Part shown: positions 10,146 to 22,695 of the stretch, in pieces
How positions within the stretch are numbered: the stretch's first letter is position 1
How the letters are laid out: every line of letters begins with the position of its first letter
Assembly (NCBI GenBank): GCA_002794785.1
Contig: NBBA01000003.1
Location: 1,302,001 to 1,366,000 of the forward strand
Direction of reading: 5' to 3'
DNA length: 64,000 bases
DNA from: Coniferiporia sulphurascens
Lineage: Eukaryota; Basidiomycota; Agaricomycetes; Hymenochaetales; Hymenochaetaceae
Notes under the pieces: generated by a model
Databases searched by the model: none
The model's input: the letters and a program-made list of their open reading frames with translations, nothing else
What the model was told of the DNA's origin: nothing
Made by a program: the position numbers and the translations under genes

Positions 10146-13100
10146 TTATGCCTGCGTAGTTAGTGTTTCCGAAATTGGAGGGGGAGACGGCGGCCACTCT
10201 ATCGGTTCTTCATCATCGTCAAGTTGTGTCTGCGCAACAATTTATTATTATTAAATGACCTTTCCTTGGTAAAAGGGACATGAACTAACCTCAACTTGCG
10301 TTTCAGTTTGCGTTTCACTCAGCGTCGTCTCCGTGTCTTGTCCCTGAGAGACCGACAATCTACTGTCCTCGTCGGCCTCGCGCATTGCAATATCGTCAGC
10401 AGGACCTTGCGGGGAATTCTCGTCAGTCAGTGAGGCGCCGTCACCCGTTTTTGCGGCCTTTTTAGGAGCAGCGGAGCCGAGTGGCATTCCGAAAAGCGTC
10501 GTCTGTTTCGTTGAAGTCGCCTTCTTGGACCCGCCTGTGAATTAAAGTAGTTTGACCGTCAGGAAGTTACAACAGGACAGAGACTGAAAACAGTACGACT
10601 CACGTTTGCCCTTCTCTGCTTCACCTTCAGCTGCATTCACCTTATCGAAGAAGGTTTCGCTTTTGTGAAGTGATCTTGTCGGTGCGACCTTGCGCTGGAA
10701 CGGGTTCGGCTTAGAGCCATTAGTGTTCTCCTTCGCCATCGTGGGTTTTTTGGCGAATGGGTTAGGCTCTTTTCATACAATAAGTTACAGGCAGCTCGTG
10801 TGCGTGCAAAGGCAAGACACTCACTCGTCTGCTGCACGCTTATCTGCGAAGATTCATCAATCGCCCGACGCTTCACGCTAGACTCAGACGATGGCCCGCC
10901 CAAGTTTTCGTCCTGGTCACACACGTCCGAAGCGTCCCGCTTGCGCTTCTCCGGCGGCGGAGAGTTTTCAATGCGCATGCGCGCCAAAGGTGTTCCGGTC
11001 GGTGGTGCTGCGGCGGGCTTTCGCGAAAACGGAGACGGCTCGGCAGACGGCGTCGCTGTCGTCAGTCTGGGACGATGTACTGGTGGCGGGGGCTGCACAT
11101 CCTGAAGCAGGCGCGGCGCACGCTGCGCCGTGTTCGCAAACAAGTCGAGGGCGGGGGGAACTGGAGCGGCAGCGGCCCTCCAGTCCCGTCGTTGCGCTCG
11201 TTCGTCACGCAGACGGTCCGTGTCTGCTCGCACTGCGCGCAGTACGCCAAATTTCTCGCGTAGACCCGCGAGATGATAGAAGTCTGCGACCTTAAGCGCC
11301 ATGTCGAGCGATGCAGTATGATGCAGGAGGTTTGCAGCGTCGAGAGCGCGTTGCAGGCGGCCGTGTTTGCATGCGAGCTGGATGAGCTGGATCAACTCCT
11401 TGTCGAGCTCGAGCTCTGTTTTTGAGATGTCCTCCGTCGTCAGCGGACCATCGTCATCAAGTGTATCTCGCAGATAGTCAAGAAAGACTGTCTCGCGCGC
11501 TAGTCTGGGGCGTGTATGTTAAATGAGAGATATGACCCGCACCGAATATTGCACTTACCGCTCTTCTTTTTGCGCTTCTGGTGTATCCATGTCGAGGTAA
11601 GGCATTCGCATGTCGATCTCTTGTGCAAGAGGACGTGGGAAGCCAGGATATTCTTCCCGGCCCTGTTAGCTAATCAGTATGTATTCTTGTTCAACCAGCT
11701 CAAAAGAGATCCGGTTTTACCTTTAAGATAACGCACATCATTGTGCTTTTTGTCACCCCAGTGGGCCAATATGACTCGTCTTTCCCTGCCCTTCGCTCCA
11801 GCTGTGTGGCATCAAGCAACACGGCCCAGGTACCTTGTGCAGTAAACCTGAAGTGCTCAAGCATCAAGAGTCGTTCAGTAGAGTCGAAGATGACCGGGGC
11901 CTAGGAAATGTCAGCTGGCATCAACAACAAACGAGCGAATACTCACGCCTTCGTCAGAAATGCCTATCCATTTGAGGGTCAATCCCTTGTTAATAGGCAA
12001 GCGCCCTGTATGCATAACTCGATACGTGTCGGATGTACGCAATGTATACCTCAGGTTTTGGTTCCCTGCATGAATTTAGGTTGGTTAATTCAAAACATCC
12101 ATACTGCACTGGAACGCATACCATCAATACTTGTTCCCCCCTCGCGATGCACGACGAATACATAATCCCTGCCCGCGACCATTGCAACGATGTCACCATC
12201 GAGAGCCCATACGGGCCCGCGCTGAATACCTCCGCCAGTAAAGAAACGGATGATGCCCTTATCCGTCGCAAGCACGACGTAACCGTTTCCCTCAATGTCG
12301 GCTTCTTGGAGCATCCGCAGCGAGCGCGTTGGAGGGGTACCGCCCGCCGCGACGGCCAACGCACGCTCCCCGGGAGGGAGTGAATATGTCCATTCCCCAT
12401 GCGAGGCCCAGGTTGAGTATGGTTTATAGGTGATTTGGGCAGGATGCCCATTTTCCGGCGGACAGGAATAGACGACACCGCGCTCGCCTTACATTTTTCA
12501 TTTATTTTACATCCAACAGGCATAAAAAAAATAGGGAGGCTTACCAACTGAAGCCAAGTCGTATTTGAAGTGGTCTGAAAAATGATAGTTCTTTCGGGTA
12601 GTTTGGTCGTGAAACTCTATGTTCACTATGTGATGCGTGTCCTGGTCAATGACTTCCACAACACCGATATTATTGAAAGCTATGGGGAATATTAAGTTAA
12701 AAATTGGTACAGGCCAGAGTTTGGAAGCGGACCCACAAAGGTATCTTCGTTTATTCTGAAATGGTGTCGATCCTGGCTGAAAGGCGGGCTGCGCCTTTGC
12801 AACGCTCACTGGTGCAGGAAGTAAGTGCTTGACCGTAAACAAATGAATTCAAGTATGGCTACTCACCCATTTCCCGTAGTCCACTCCCGAACTCCTTCTC
12901 CCCCTTATCATCCATCCCGTCTCCAAGGTCATCAATAATCCAGTCTTCATCACGTTCGTTCAGTTCCACGTCCGCGTCCGCGACGCCATCATCATCATTG
13001 GCATTGCCAGCGCCCTCCACGTCGTCTCCAAACAAAGGAGTAGCCTGTCGGCGCACAGGTACGCCCATACCTGCTGCGGGAGCAGGCTTAGTGGGACTAG

Positions 13101-14452
13101 GTGCGGAGGACGGGACAGCATCGCGCCAACGCGTGAAGTTTCCGTTGCTGTCCGTCCATGCGAGCATATTGTGAGCGGCGGAAAACGCCAACTGATGAAT
13201 AATCGTTCCCTGTGATATTTCTTGTCTAAGGGCATCCATCGTTAGCGTTTTAGATGCTACATGGAGAAGGGTAACATGGGCGCGCACCGGGCTACTACCC
13301 GTCGTGTTGCGGTAGACCAGATAAATATGCCAGACTTGCAAGCGGAGGCAAGGTAGACGCCGTTGACGGAAAGAGCGAGGGCGGTGATAGCACCGAGACA
13401 GTTATCATCCGTAAATGACGAAACCTTGGACCAGGTGCTCCGAGAAATGGTTATGATTTCTATTAACCATCGAGTTTAGAAAATAGAATAAATAAGCAAT
13501 TGTATATGAGTTTAGGTTTACCGTGGGCTTTCGTTGCGACTATAAAATATAAGCCGGAGGTATGCCATAGAGCAGCGCATTCGTGCCCGAATTCGCTGGA
13601 TCTGCAATGTTCGATTCGTTCAAGGCACGCTTCGAGGAATTATATTTTCCATTAACATACTCATTGTCGGCAACCGCAGGGATGATTGCTTCCAGCGTCT
13701 TTTCGATTTTTGGTTCGTCCTCGGACAGATCCCAGACAGTAATTTTCCCGTCGGACCCGCATGTCGTCTGACAGAAAAGCTCAATGAAAATCAAATCAGC
13801 TTCAAACTTTTCGGGAAGCGTACAAGCAAGGTCCCGGATGGGTGCCAGGTAACGCTTCGAACTCCTTTCTTGTATCCAGTGAGGAGATGTATTTTAGTGG
13901 TATCATCGAGGTCAATGATTTTGACAGCCAATTCGCTAACAAAAGCGCGTCAGGTGTTTATTGGAGGACACCTCGAGAGCCGGAACATACTCTGAGGCGA
14001 CGGCTACTCTGCGCCCTTGGGGGTCTACCGCAATGCACCGTATCGTCGCGCCATTTGTTCGCGTAATAAGGCCTTCTATTTCCGTGCCAGTCTTGGAGTA
14101 GCGTCGCAAGTGCGAGTCCTCGCTGCCAGAGAGCCAGCCATCATTCTGCGAGCCAGTGTAAGTCACACCCGTTCACTTTGCGAGGAAGTAAAAAGAGCGT
14201 ACATCCACGCCGAGTGCCGTTATGGACTCGTCTGCATCTAAAGCAGTGTCCGGCTCCTGATCTGTACCACTTTCCGCTTTCCAGACGCGCACTAGCGAGT
14301 CACAACCTCCGGTGTACACGATTCTGGTGAAGGAGTTCGTCAGGCTGGAGAAATGCAAAGGGCGAACTGTGCACGCACTTTCCATCTCTAGAGAAGGCAA
14401 GAAATGTCCTGCCCGCTGGATGGGCTGTGTTAAGAATTAGCTTGTCCGACAT
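10146..14452 (-). CDS. CTF4: Replisome adaptor Ctf4/Mcl1/WDHD1
   Basis: This is the replisome hub that links the CMG helicase to DNA polymerase alpha and helps sister-chromatid cohesion. The ATG at 14452 begins [20 protein letters not shown]. An N-terminal WD40 propeller follows, with [18 protein letters not shown] (about 14320), [17 protein letters not shown] (about 14120), [13 protein letters not shown] (about 13860) and [15 protein letters not shown] (about 13750). The central SepB-type propeller lies at about 12840-12000 (for example [19 protein letters not shown]). The helical part near 11395-11230 contains [20 protein letters not shown]. The tail is Pro/Ser/Lys-rich with repeated KPNPF/ANPF-like segments, KSETFFDKV and [10 protein letters not shown]; the last is a PIP-like motif, so PCNA contact is possible but unproved. 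More than ten introns are present. The end is [18 protein letters not shown]. Confidence 0.9.
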
Positions 14453-15207
14453 TGTCGACGAGCCGCTGAAGGATGAGTGGAAGCACCGTCGCGACTGCCA
14501 GTGGAATGGACGCGTGCAATGGGTAACGGTCACAATGTGACAGTCGCGCGTTTGCCTCCGCTGCTCAGGTGCGCACCAAGTTGATGTTCTTGAACACACT
14601 ACATCAACCTCGAGACTATCGCGAGGACTCGTTCGAATTCTTATAACGTCATTGTAGATCATATCAACTTACTTCGATGGACGTGATTGGGCTTGGGGCT
14701 TTGCGTCATTAATACTGAAGTAATAGATGGATAGTGCACCCTGCCAATAAGTATGCCACAGAGCGCGACGAAAAATGTGTGCGCGGGCCGTCCTTTCTTA
14801 TTAAACGCGTCCACCCGCCATTTTTTTCATTTTATTTCTAGCATTTTCCTCCATAAAAGCATGCAGCTGCGTCTTGCGGAACTTGGTAGTTTGAGCAGTA
14901 ATTGTTTGTAGCATGTATGCTATTAGTAGCGTGTTTGATTACACTTATTTGTGCACCACGGTTGAACGGACAGGCTGTCTGCCTCGAGGCGATCACGCTC
15001 GCCGTTGAGCTCATACACTTACATCTTCTACTTAGCGCTACCACGTCCACATCATCTATCCTCTTCCCTTTTTTTTCACTCTTACTATCGCTTTTCTTTT
15101 GGTTCACTCGACATTCTTGCTTTTCTTTTCTCCGCGACACCGACCACTGGTCATTGAACATTTAAACACTTAACAGTTAACATTGGCCACCGAACACACT
15201 GCACACG
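14453..15207. promoter_or_regulatory. Divergent promoter region, CTF4 and unknown + gene
   Basis: 755 bases lie between the two start codons. A pyrimidine-rich tract at about 15055-15135, 70-150 bases before the ATG at 15208, resembles fungal core promoters. No other feature was recognised. Confidence 0.4.
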
Positions 15208-18200
15208 ATGAGTGGCTCCTCGGAAGTTCTGACTCCCATCCTGCTTCGGTCGAGCACTCCCGCCCCGAGCGAGAAAGGTGCCTTTCTTCCTAACGCTACC
15301 AGATCGAACCGCTACTGATCGTCGACTTCTAGTCCTTCTCTACCTCGAGGGCATCGCCCGCAGCGGAGGCGCCAGCCCCGTCAGAGATAGTATGATATCG
15401 GACAGCGGACCTTCCGCTGATGGCCATCACAATATTGACCCTAACGACCCCCGCTTCGCCAAGCTCCACGCCTTCGCGCGTCCCCAGGCCCACCGTCTCT
15501 CCGGTCTATCCAACTCCTACAATGCCGCAGACGAACCCGGCTACTCCGAGATCAGCTTCGAACAAATAGACCGAGACGAAATCTCGTCCAATATACAAGA
15601 GGGACAGCGTTCGGACATCGCGAGGTCAGTAAGAAGCATGCCCCGGGTGCGTACATGCATTCCTTTTCTTTACTGTTCGCGAACCGACTGACTCCATGTC
15701 TGTCAAGCAGGGACAGGACGATTACCAGGAGCACGAGCCTGGACCGGAGGATGAGCCAGGCCCTAAATACGAGTCTTTCGGATCGTCCTTTGGAAACCTA
15801 GGTCCGCCTCGGGAGAGCTTCTTCGGACCACCGCCCGTTCAACAACCTGTATGTGTCTTGTTTATATATGCATATTGGAAAATGCTGTACATAGCTCACT
15901 TTATCTGCAGTGGGTGGCAAATGGGATGACGAACGAGACTCCGGCTCGGGCTGCCAATGTCGCTCTCCCGCCTGAGTCCGAATGGATGTCGCCTCGAAGC
16001 CAGCCGAGGGCAGCACCTGTGAGTTGTCTTTTACTACAAGCAAATAAGTACTCTAACATAAAGAACATAGTGGGGGCAACACATGCTGAAGCCGACTTCA
16101 AAAGCAGCTATCTTGTCCCCCAAGATGGCCGACGTGAATATCAGTGTTGAGCCGCCCAGTGATCCCAGTCGCTACTCTTCGAAGGCACCCTCAGTGGCGC
16201 CGTCGCAGCATACACATTCGCGCAGGTCTAGTGGTAGTACCAGACAGGGTGAGGCGGCCCCTCCCGCACAAATTCAGCAGCTACCGGGCATCACTGTCAG
16301 TATCGGTGCCGATGGGTCGACAACAATCAGCATTGTAAGTTCATCTTGTGTGGACACTCGCAGCGTGCCCGCTTGGCTGACCCTTTCGCGCCAAGCCACG
16401 CGGTCCGCCGAACAACAAGTCGCCAACCGAGAGAGCACCTACCGAGAAGGCGCCGACAGAGAAGGCGCTCACGGAAATTGCCGATGACGTCAGGCCGAAG
16501 CAGAGGTCGCGTGTCGGCTCCGAGAGGCCCGCCGCCTCCGTAGCTGGTTCGCGTCGGCCAAACGCTGAGGCAGAAGACCGCGTCTCCGTAATGTCGCCGG
16601 AGATGCAGGCGCGCTCTCTAAGGTCTCCATCAAAGGCCGGGTCAAGGGCACCTTCAAAGGCTCCCACCAGAGCGAACATGAGTCCCGTCGACTCATACAG
16701 ACCATTCAACGATTTCCAATCTTTCAGTGCTCCTCCACCACTCGACCTCGGCGCGCCTCACCAGAGGGCTCAACCTATAAAGGCGCCTTCGTCCAGGGCA
16801 CCCTCCCAGCGCCCGGCCGCATCACAGAGGGCGCCATCTGAGTTCGGCACCATCCCCAATGAGCTTACAGGTGATGGCGCATTTGCGTATGCGAACCGTA
16901 CCCGGGGCGGCAGTGCGTATGAGACTGGTTCTGAGGTCAGCGGCTATGAAGGTGATAGAAGGACGAACGGGTACACGAACGGCCACCAAACGGGTGAGAC
17001 CTCCACGTCCAGCTTCTCCGAGGCTGGCGCACCACAGCGCGACCGTGCAATGCATGGTTACCAACACATGTCCAACCTTGATGCGCGTGCTGCTCGGAGC
17101 AAGGCACTGTCGCCAGTACCTTCACAGCCTAATACGTTGCGCACGAACGCGGACGATCCACTCGCAACACCAACGCAGTCGCGACCCGCAAGCCCAGATG
17201 AGCTAAATGATTATGAGACAGAAATTGTCCAAAATTTCCTTAGTGCGCGTACGCCACGCACGTCAATTGCACCGTCATTACTCGCGGAAGAGCTCAAGCG
17301 CACGCAGTACCACGATGAAGACCTTTGCATCTTGTTGCATGCGGCAGACAGCGATATGCATCACGAGATCGTCCGCAAGGCATTGAGGAAAGCGGTTGCC
17401 GCCAGGATCAAGAAGCTGGGTCTAAAGAATGACAGAGAGGTGCGTCTATGATGTTGTTTCCCTCGATATATTCTAACGTCTACACAGAGTATCAAACAAT
17501 ATAGGAAGAAATTTCACGACCATGATCCTAGCTGGCACATCACCCATGGTCCAAGTTATAATCCTGACGTGGGTTCATATAACACTTCATTGTGCTTGTT
17601 TACTAAAGATAGCTATGCAGGACCCTCCCGCGTGGGCGAAAGAAATGATGGAACAGCTTCAATCTATGGAGAATCGTGTTGCCGCGCTCGGTCCTCAACT
17701 TGCGAGGCTCAAGAAGTCCGATGACTCGAGGACACGTACGCAGAGTCACAGCTACCGTGCCCATGGACGACCCATGACCGAAACACAAGAGGATTACGAA
17801 CGGACTCCACGCACACAAACGATCCCGATTGGTACGCAGATGACGGGCACAATGGCGGACGAATCGATGTACAGACACCCTGAAACTGAATACACTATTC
17901 CCGGGGAGTCCATGGGTCCTACAACTATTCCTGGCTCGCTGCATCATCATGACGGCTCTACGCATGGGCCAATGGCTACCGACCGTGACGAGTTTGAAGA
18001 TGAGGAGACTCAGGGTCCGAATGGGCTTGCTTACACGGATCGCACCCCCTTGACTCGCGGCAGTGACTATCTTGCGCACAAGAGGGGGGACTTGTTTTCG
18101 ACGAGTGGGCGTGGGGAATCTCCTGGGCAGCAAGTGTTAGAGGAAGAATTATACAGACTGCGCGTCAAGGAGCAGAGCCGATCGGTGGCCATGACGCACC

Positions 18201-19287
18201 AGAGTTGGGTTCTTGCCGAGGAAAGCGTAGGTGGCGAACAGGAGAACCACGAACCCGAGTCGGAGATCCCCGACATCGATGAAGACCGTTCGCGGGCGGA
18301 CTCGCCACCGTTGCCGCCTCTGCCCGCGGAGTCGCAAGCGATCGTCGAGACTCACTCACAATCGCATGGTGCGAACGCATGGCAGGCTGAGTATCAGGAC
18401 CATCCACCAACACCGCCTTGGCAACGCATTCACCAACGACTGTTAAACTGGGCGATCGTATGGCCGATGACCGAGCTCGACACAGCTTTGAATAGCACGC
18501 TGCGCGGGAGTCAGGTCGACGAGGTTGCGTTGAGCATCTGGTCAACACAGATGTACAAGCGTTACGTGCGTCAGCAGCTTACTGAGGTCCCGCCTGGCCG
18601 TGTCGACCGGCTCTTCGTCCCACCGAACATGGCAGATGCGATCAACAACGCTGTTTTCCATGGACGTCACGGAGATGCTTGTGGGATGCTGAGGGATCTC
18701 TGGACACCGTTCGGACTGGAAGGCATGCCGCGTATCATTGTTGTTCTGTGCAAACATCGCAGCGACCCCAATCATTGGGTTGCTCACAAGTATGTGGGAT
18801 CGAAATCTTGGATATAACAGGCTAATTGACGTGGCTGTATCGCTTCACAGGTTCTCGCTGCCGGATGGTACTCTTACTACGTATGACACATATCCCGAGA
18901 AGTGCCTCCCAGACGGGCGGGTAAGCTATAGCTCGTTTAAGTACATTGTGCACCCACTGACGTATGGCATGACAGCCGCTGGGATGGTGGTTTGCTATCC
19001 GTATCGCATGGCCAGGCGCGATGTACCCGAGCCCAGATCATTTGATGCAAAAGATGGTACGCCTACACCGACCGATGCAGCTCGACATCGACAATTCGGT
19101 GGCTGCCGCGGGTATCTGGCGCAATCTACTGATGGGTTCTCGCGCTGAGCGACCAGTTGATCTTGAGCGATTACGCGACCTGATCAATACGGAAGTGAAG
19201 AACTTACGCCAGCGGAAAGAACAGGGCAAACTCTCCGTCGCCGCCGCAGTCCGCCAGAATTGGAATTGGGATGACATGGCCGCATGA
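15208..19287 (+). CDS. Large unknown protein with possible inactive Ulp1-like C-terminus
   Basis: I do not recognise a named family. The first exon reads MSGSSEVLTPILLRSSTPAP; an intron follows at about 15277-15326. The N-terminal half is low-complexity, Ser/Pro/Arg-rich and probably disordered. A conserved-looking helical patch lies at 17318-17440 (DLCILLHAADSDMHHEIVRK and KAVAARIKKLGLK), then KQYRKKFHDHDPSWH and a coiled-coil-like stretch (EMMEQLQSMENRVAALGPQ, about 17650). The C-terminal domain starts near 18430 (LLNWAIVWPMTELDTALN). After introns at about 18790-18850 and 18920-18972 it reads HWVAHKFSLPDGTLTTYDT and later MQLDIDNSVAAAGIWRN. That order (HW, strand, D, Q, then a G-I-W segment) resembles C48/Ulp1 proteases, but the nucleophile Cys position appears to be Ala. 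The domain assignment is my inference; that the gene exists is clear. Confidence 0.75.
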
Positions 19288-19804
19288 AGTCGGTCAATAT
19301 GATAAACCGCACCCTTTCCCAGTTCGCCATAATGACCACTCACGACAACTTCATAACGGCGGGTGCTTGATGCACGCACGTGGAGGGATTTATCCGACCG
19401 TTTTCATACAATTTGAAGTATCATCTTTCCCACTTACATCTTAGTCTAGAATGTACGTGCAAATTATGTATTCCCTGGATCTGACGTTGAAGGAGCTATG
19501 TATTTTCTTGACCCCGGGTCTCCGACGCGACGGAAGGCCCCTCTTTTCTTTTCTTTCTTCATCCCATTGATCTATCAAATGCGATACATCCCGACCATAT
19601 CCTAACGTTGCTGTCATTTCTAATCCCATATCCTTTCTTCTCCTTCAATACTAAGTGGTGTACAGGTGTAATAGCGAATGGACAAAGTTAACATTTGATT
19701 CGTTAGCGTTACGAATCGTACAAACGGACTACATTTGAGTCGATCAAGCAAGTCACTGACCTTCGTCAATCACACCTCATAAAAAAGCCGCCAACATTAA
19801 TATT
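19288..19804. other. Intergenic, THI6 promoter side
   Basis: 517 bases separate the stop of the preceding gene from the THI6 start, both on the + strand. I looked for a TPP-riboswitch core (CTGAGA with a matching distal half) and found none. No other element was recognised. Confidence 0.4.
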
Positions 19805-22081
19805 ATGGGGTTCAAAGGCCCAGTCGACTACTCGTTATATCTCGTAACGGGACGGGAGCTTATTCCTCCCGGTGCTGTACGTCCACGTTCTCCCAGAGGT
19901 TTTCGACTTACCGTGAACCTCGCCTAGGACTACTATGAAACCCTCGAGAAGGTCGCTACCCGCCTCATTATTTTGAATTTACGTGGCTTACTGACACCAT
20001 CACTGCCACGTTCTGAAGGCTCTCGAAGGCGGTGTGACGGTCGTGCAAGTGCGCGAAAAGAATACGGACACGGGCGAGGTGTGTTAAATGACTCATTTTT
20101 ATCGTGCATATATGCACACATAGTACCCATCCCTCAGTTTCTCGAAGTTGCGCGCAAGACGAAGGATATATGCCACAAATACAATGTCCCCGTTTTCATC
20201 AACGATAGGTTATTATGTCGGCTGCTATATACGAGATGCCAAATTCACGTTCGTGCCCTCAGAGTTGACATCGCGCTTGCGATGGGTGCAGATGGCGTGC
20301 ACGTCGGGCAGTCCGACATGCCCGCGCGCATCGTGCGGAAACTGCTTCCACCGGGTACCTTGGTTGGTGTTTCCGCGAACACTCCTGCAGATGCCGCTGC
20401 CGCTGTAGAAGACGGTGCGGATTACATTGGTATTGGGCCGATATGGTCCACCCAGACAAAAGCGGACATTAAGAACGTCCTCGGTCCTCGCGGTGCTGGT
20501 GCGGTCCTCGATGCGTTGCAGGGAAGTAACGTTCGTGCTGTTGCGATAGGTACGTTTTCGTTGTTTCACTTGGAATCGAAGATGCTTTGTGCGTAAACGT
20601 TTGGGTCATTAATTTTGCTCCCGTGCTTAGCGGGAATAAACGCTCGAAACACCCTGCGCACCCTGCACGGTGTGGTCTCGGCCAGTGGGCGCGCCCTGGA
20701 TGGTGTTGCGGTTGTGAGCGCGATCATGGCATCCCGCCAGCCTCGCGAAGCAGCACGCGAAATTTCGACAGTCGTGCGCGCGTTCCTCTCGTCAGCGCCT
20801 CCTATATTCTCGACGCCCTCAGCTGCGCCGCTCCAAGCCCAGGGCGTAATACACGCATCTGCAGCACTACTTGCGAAGATACGTGAGACTGGACCCCTTA
20901 TTCACCAAGTAGGCCGGTCCTTTCTGGTCCTCCCCGATGACCCCGCATTGAAGTCAAAATAATTATCGGTAGATCACCAACGCCGTCGTGGTCAATCAGT
21001 CAGCGAACGTTACCCTGGCCCTTGGTGCAAGTCCTATAATGGCTACTGCCGCCGCCGAAATGGAAGACCTTAGTAAAGTGAGCGGAGCACTCCTCGTCAA
21101 CTTCGGGACAATTAGCGACAAGTCCGGAATGTTGGAAGCAGGTAAGGCCCAATCATCTTTACTATCATAATCCCAAAAATGTACGAATTATTGAACGCAG
21201 GAAGATGGGTCAACACACGAAGAAACCCCATTGTCTTCGACCCAGTCGCGGTCGGGGCAACAAAGTTCCGCTTCCAAGCCGCCCAAGGTATCTTTTTTTT
21301 GCCCTAACTTCTGATAACGCCCACTAACAACGCGTTAAAGAGCTACTTAATACATGGCAGGCGTCTGTTATCAAAGGGAACCCCGCCGAGATTGGCGCCC
21401 TTGCGAGATCGGATGAGGTGAGATAGAGGGCCTTGCCGTTGCCTTCTCGTAACGGAGATATTGAACATGATGCACAATAAAGGTTCAGTCTAGAGGAGTC
21501 GACAGTATAGGTGATGGCTTTTCCGACCCGGCACCGGTGCTAAAGCGGTTGGCGCGTGCAGAACGTACGTATTCCCATTTTTATATTACCGTTTTAGACA
21601 GTAGTTGCTTATACGCGCCCTTTTTGCAGGTTGCATCATAGCGATGACCGGAAAGACGGACTGGGTTACCAACGGGGAGCTCACCATCAGCTCATCCAAT
21701 GGGCATGAACTCCTAGCGCACATAACAGGCTCAGGCTGCATTGTCGGAACAAGCGTCGCAACATTCTGCGCTGCGGCGAATCTTTTGGGTGAGAACGATA
21801 CCGAGCGGTATTTGGTCCGTGGGGACATGCTCGTCGGGGCTATTGCGGGGTACGTGGGCTTACTATTCAATACTGCTTTCTTAAGCTTAGGCTGATTTTT
21901 TTTCACTTCTGTCCGCATTAAAATTTGAAGCATACTGGCGATTACGGTCGCTTCTGAGCTGGCCGCGGCCCGTGAGGATGTCAAGGGTACAGGCACATTT
22001 TTGCCTGCGCTGATAGACGAGTTGTACAATTTAACACCAGAAAAGTATATCGATAGAGCCAGGATCGAGATACATTCGTGA
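19805..22081 (+). CDS. THI6: Bifunctional thiamine-phosphate synthase / hydroxyethylthiazole kinase
   Basis: This fused enzyme of fungal thiamine synthesis phosphorylates hydroxyethylthiazole and joins it to the pyrimidine diphosphate to form thiamine phosphate. The ATG at 19805 gives MGFKGPVDYSLYLVTGREL. The N-terminal ThiE-like half carries TVVQVREKNTDTGE, YNVPVFINDRVDIALAMGAD, DGVHVGQSDMPA and YIGIGPIWSTQTKAD. The C-terminal ThiM-like half starts near 20840 and carries QSANVTLALGASPIMA, LLVNFGTISDKSG, VFDPVAVGATKFR, MTGKTDWVTNG and ITGSGCIVGTSVATFCA. The stop is at 22079-22081. Both halves look intact and about nine introns occur. Length is near the usual 530 residues. Confidence 0.95.
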
Positions 22082-22695
22082 GGCGGGGGGATTTAAGAAC
22101 CGATAATATTTGTAGAACACGGATGTAATTGGTCCACCGGTCATTGCACAACGATATTGGATCGCGCTGGTTGTGATTATGATCCGACAGTTGCTCGATC
22201 AAGTTTCAATATGCTACAAAATTAGCCCGCAAGTTTTCCTATGGTGCACAACGGAACTGTTATGTATGGGATCCGGGCAATGATCGGCTTATTCGTGAAC
22301 CAAGCACAAAAGACCACCTTCTTCGGGCCTGAGAATCATTTTCATTTTATTTTACAGAAGAGGCCACACTCCGGATGGATAAACTTTGCTGGGCTTGAGC
22401 GCGGATGAAGCAACGCATTTTTATCAACAAGGAACTTGATTTCTTCCTATTAGAATTTACGGCAATGTCCAGACAGTTATTTCGAGCAGTTACAATTTAC
22501 TAACGCAAATTCGGACGCGGTATGTACGAAACTTTCCGAGGTACGGAACAGACAACTACGGAGATAAAGTCACACCTATTTAACTGAGCTTACAAGCGTC
22601 TGCGTTATAATTCATATAATTCAATACCCGGATCTTCGTCAGCGACTGCTAAGCCGGCTAGTGACATTTGAAGACTCTCACACTTCCCATCTAAC
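22082..22695. other. Convergent 3' flanks
   Basis: 614 AT-rich bases lie between the ends of THI6 and the phytanoyl-CoA dioxygenase gene. No coding or RNA feature was recognised. Confidence 0.4.

Noticed and set aside
10891..11295. 134-codon + strand frame
   Set aside because: It mirrors the GC-rich CTF4 helical and linker exons on the other strand.
19288..19935. TPP riboswitch upstream of or in the first intron of THI6
   Set aside because: No CTGAGA core or paired distal segment is present.
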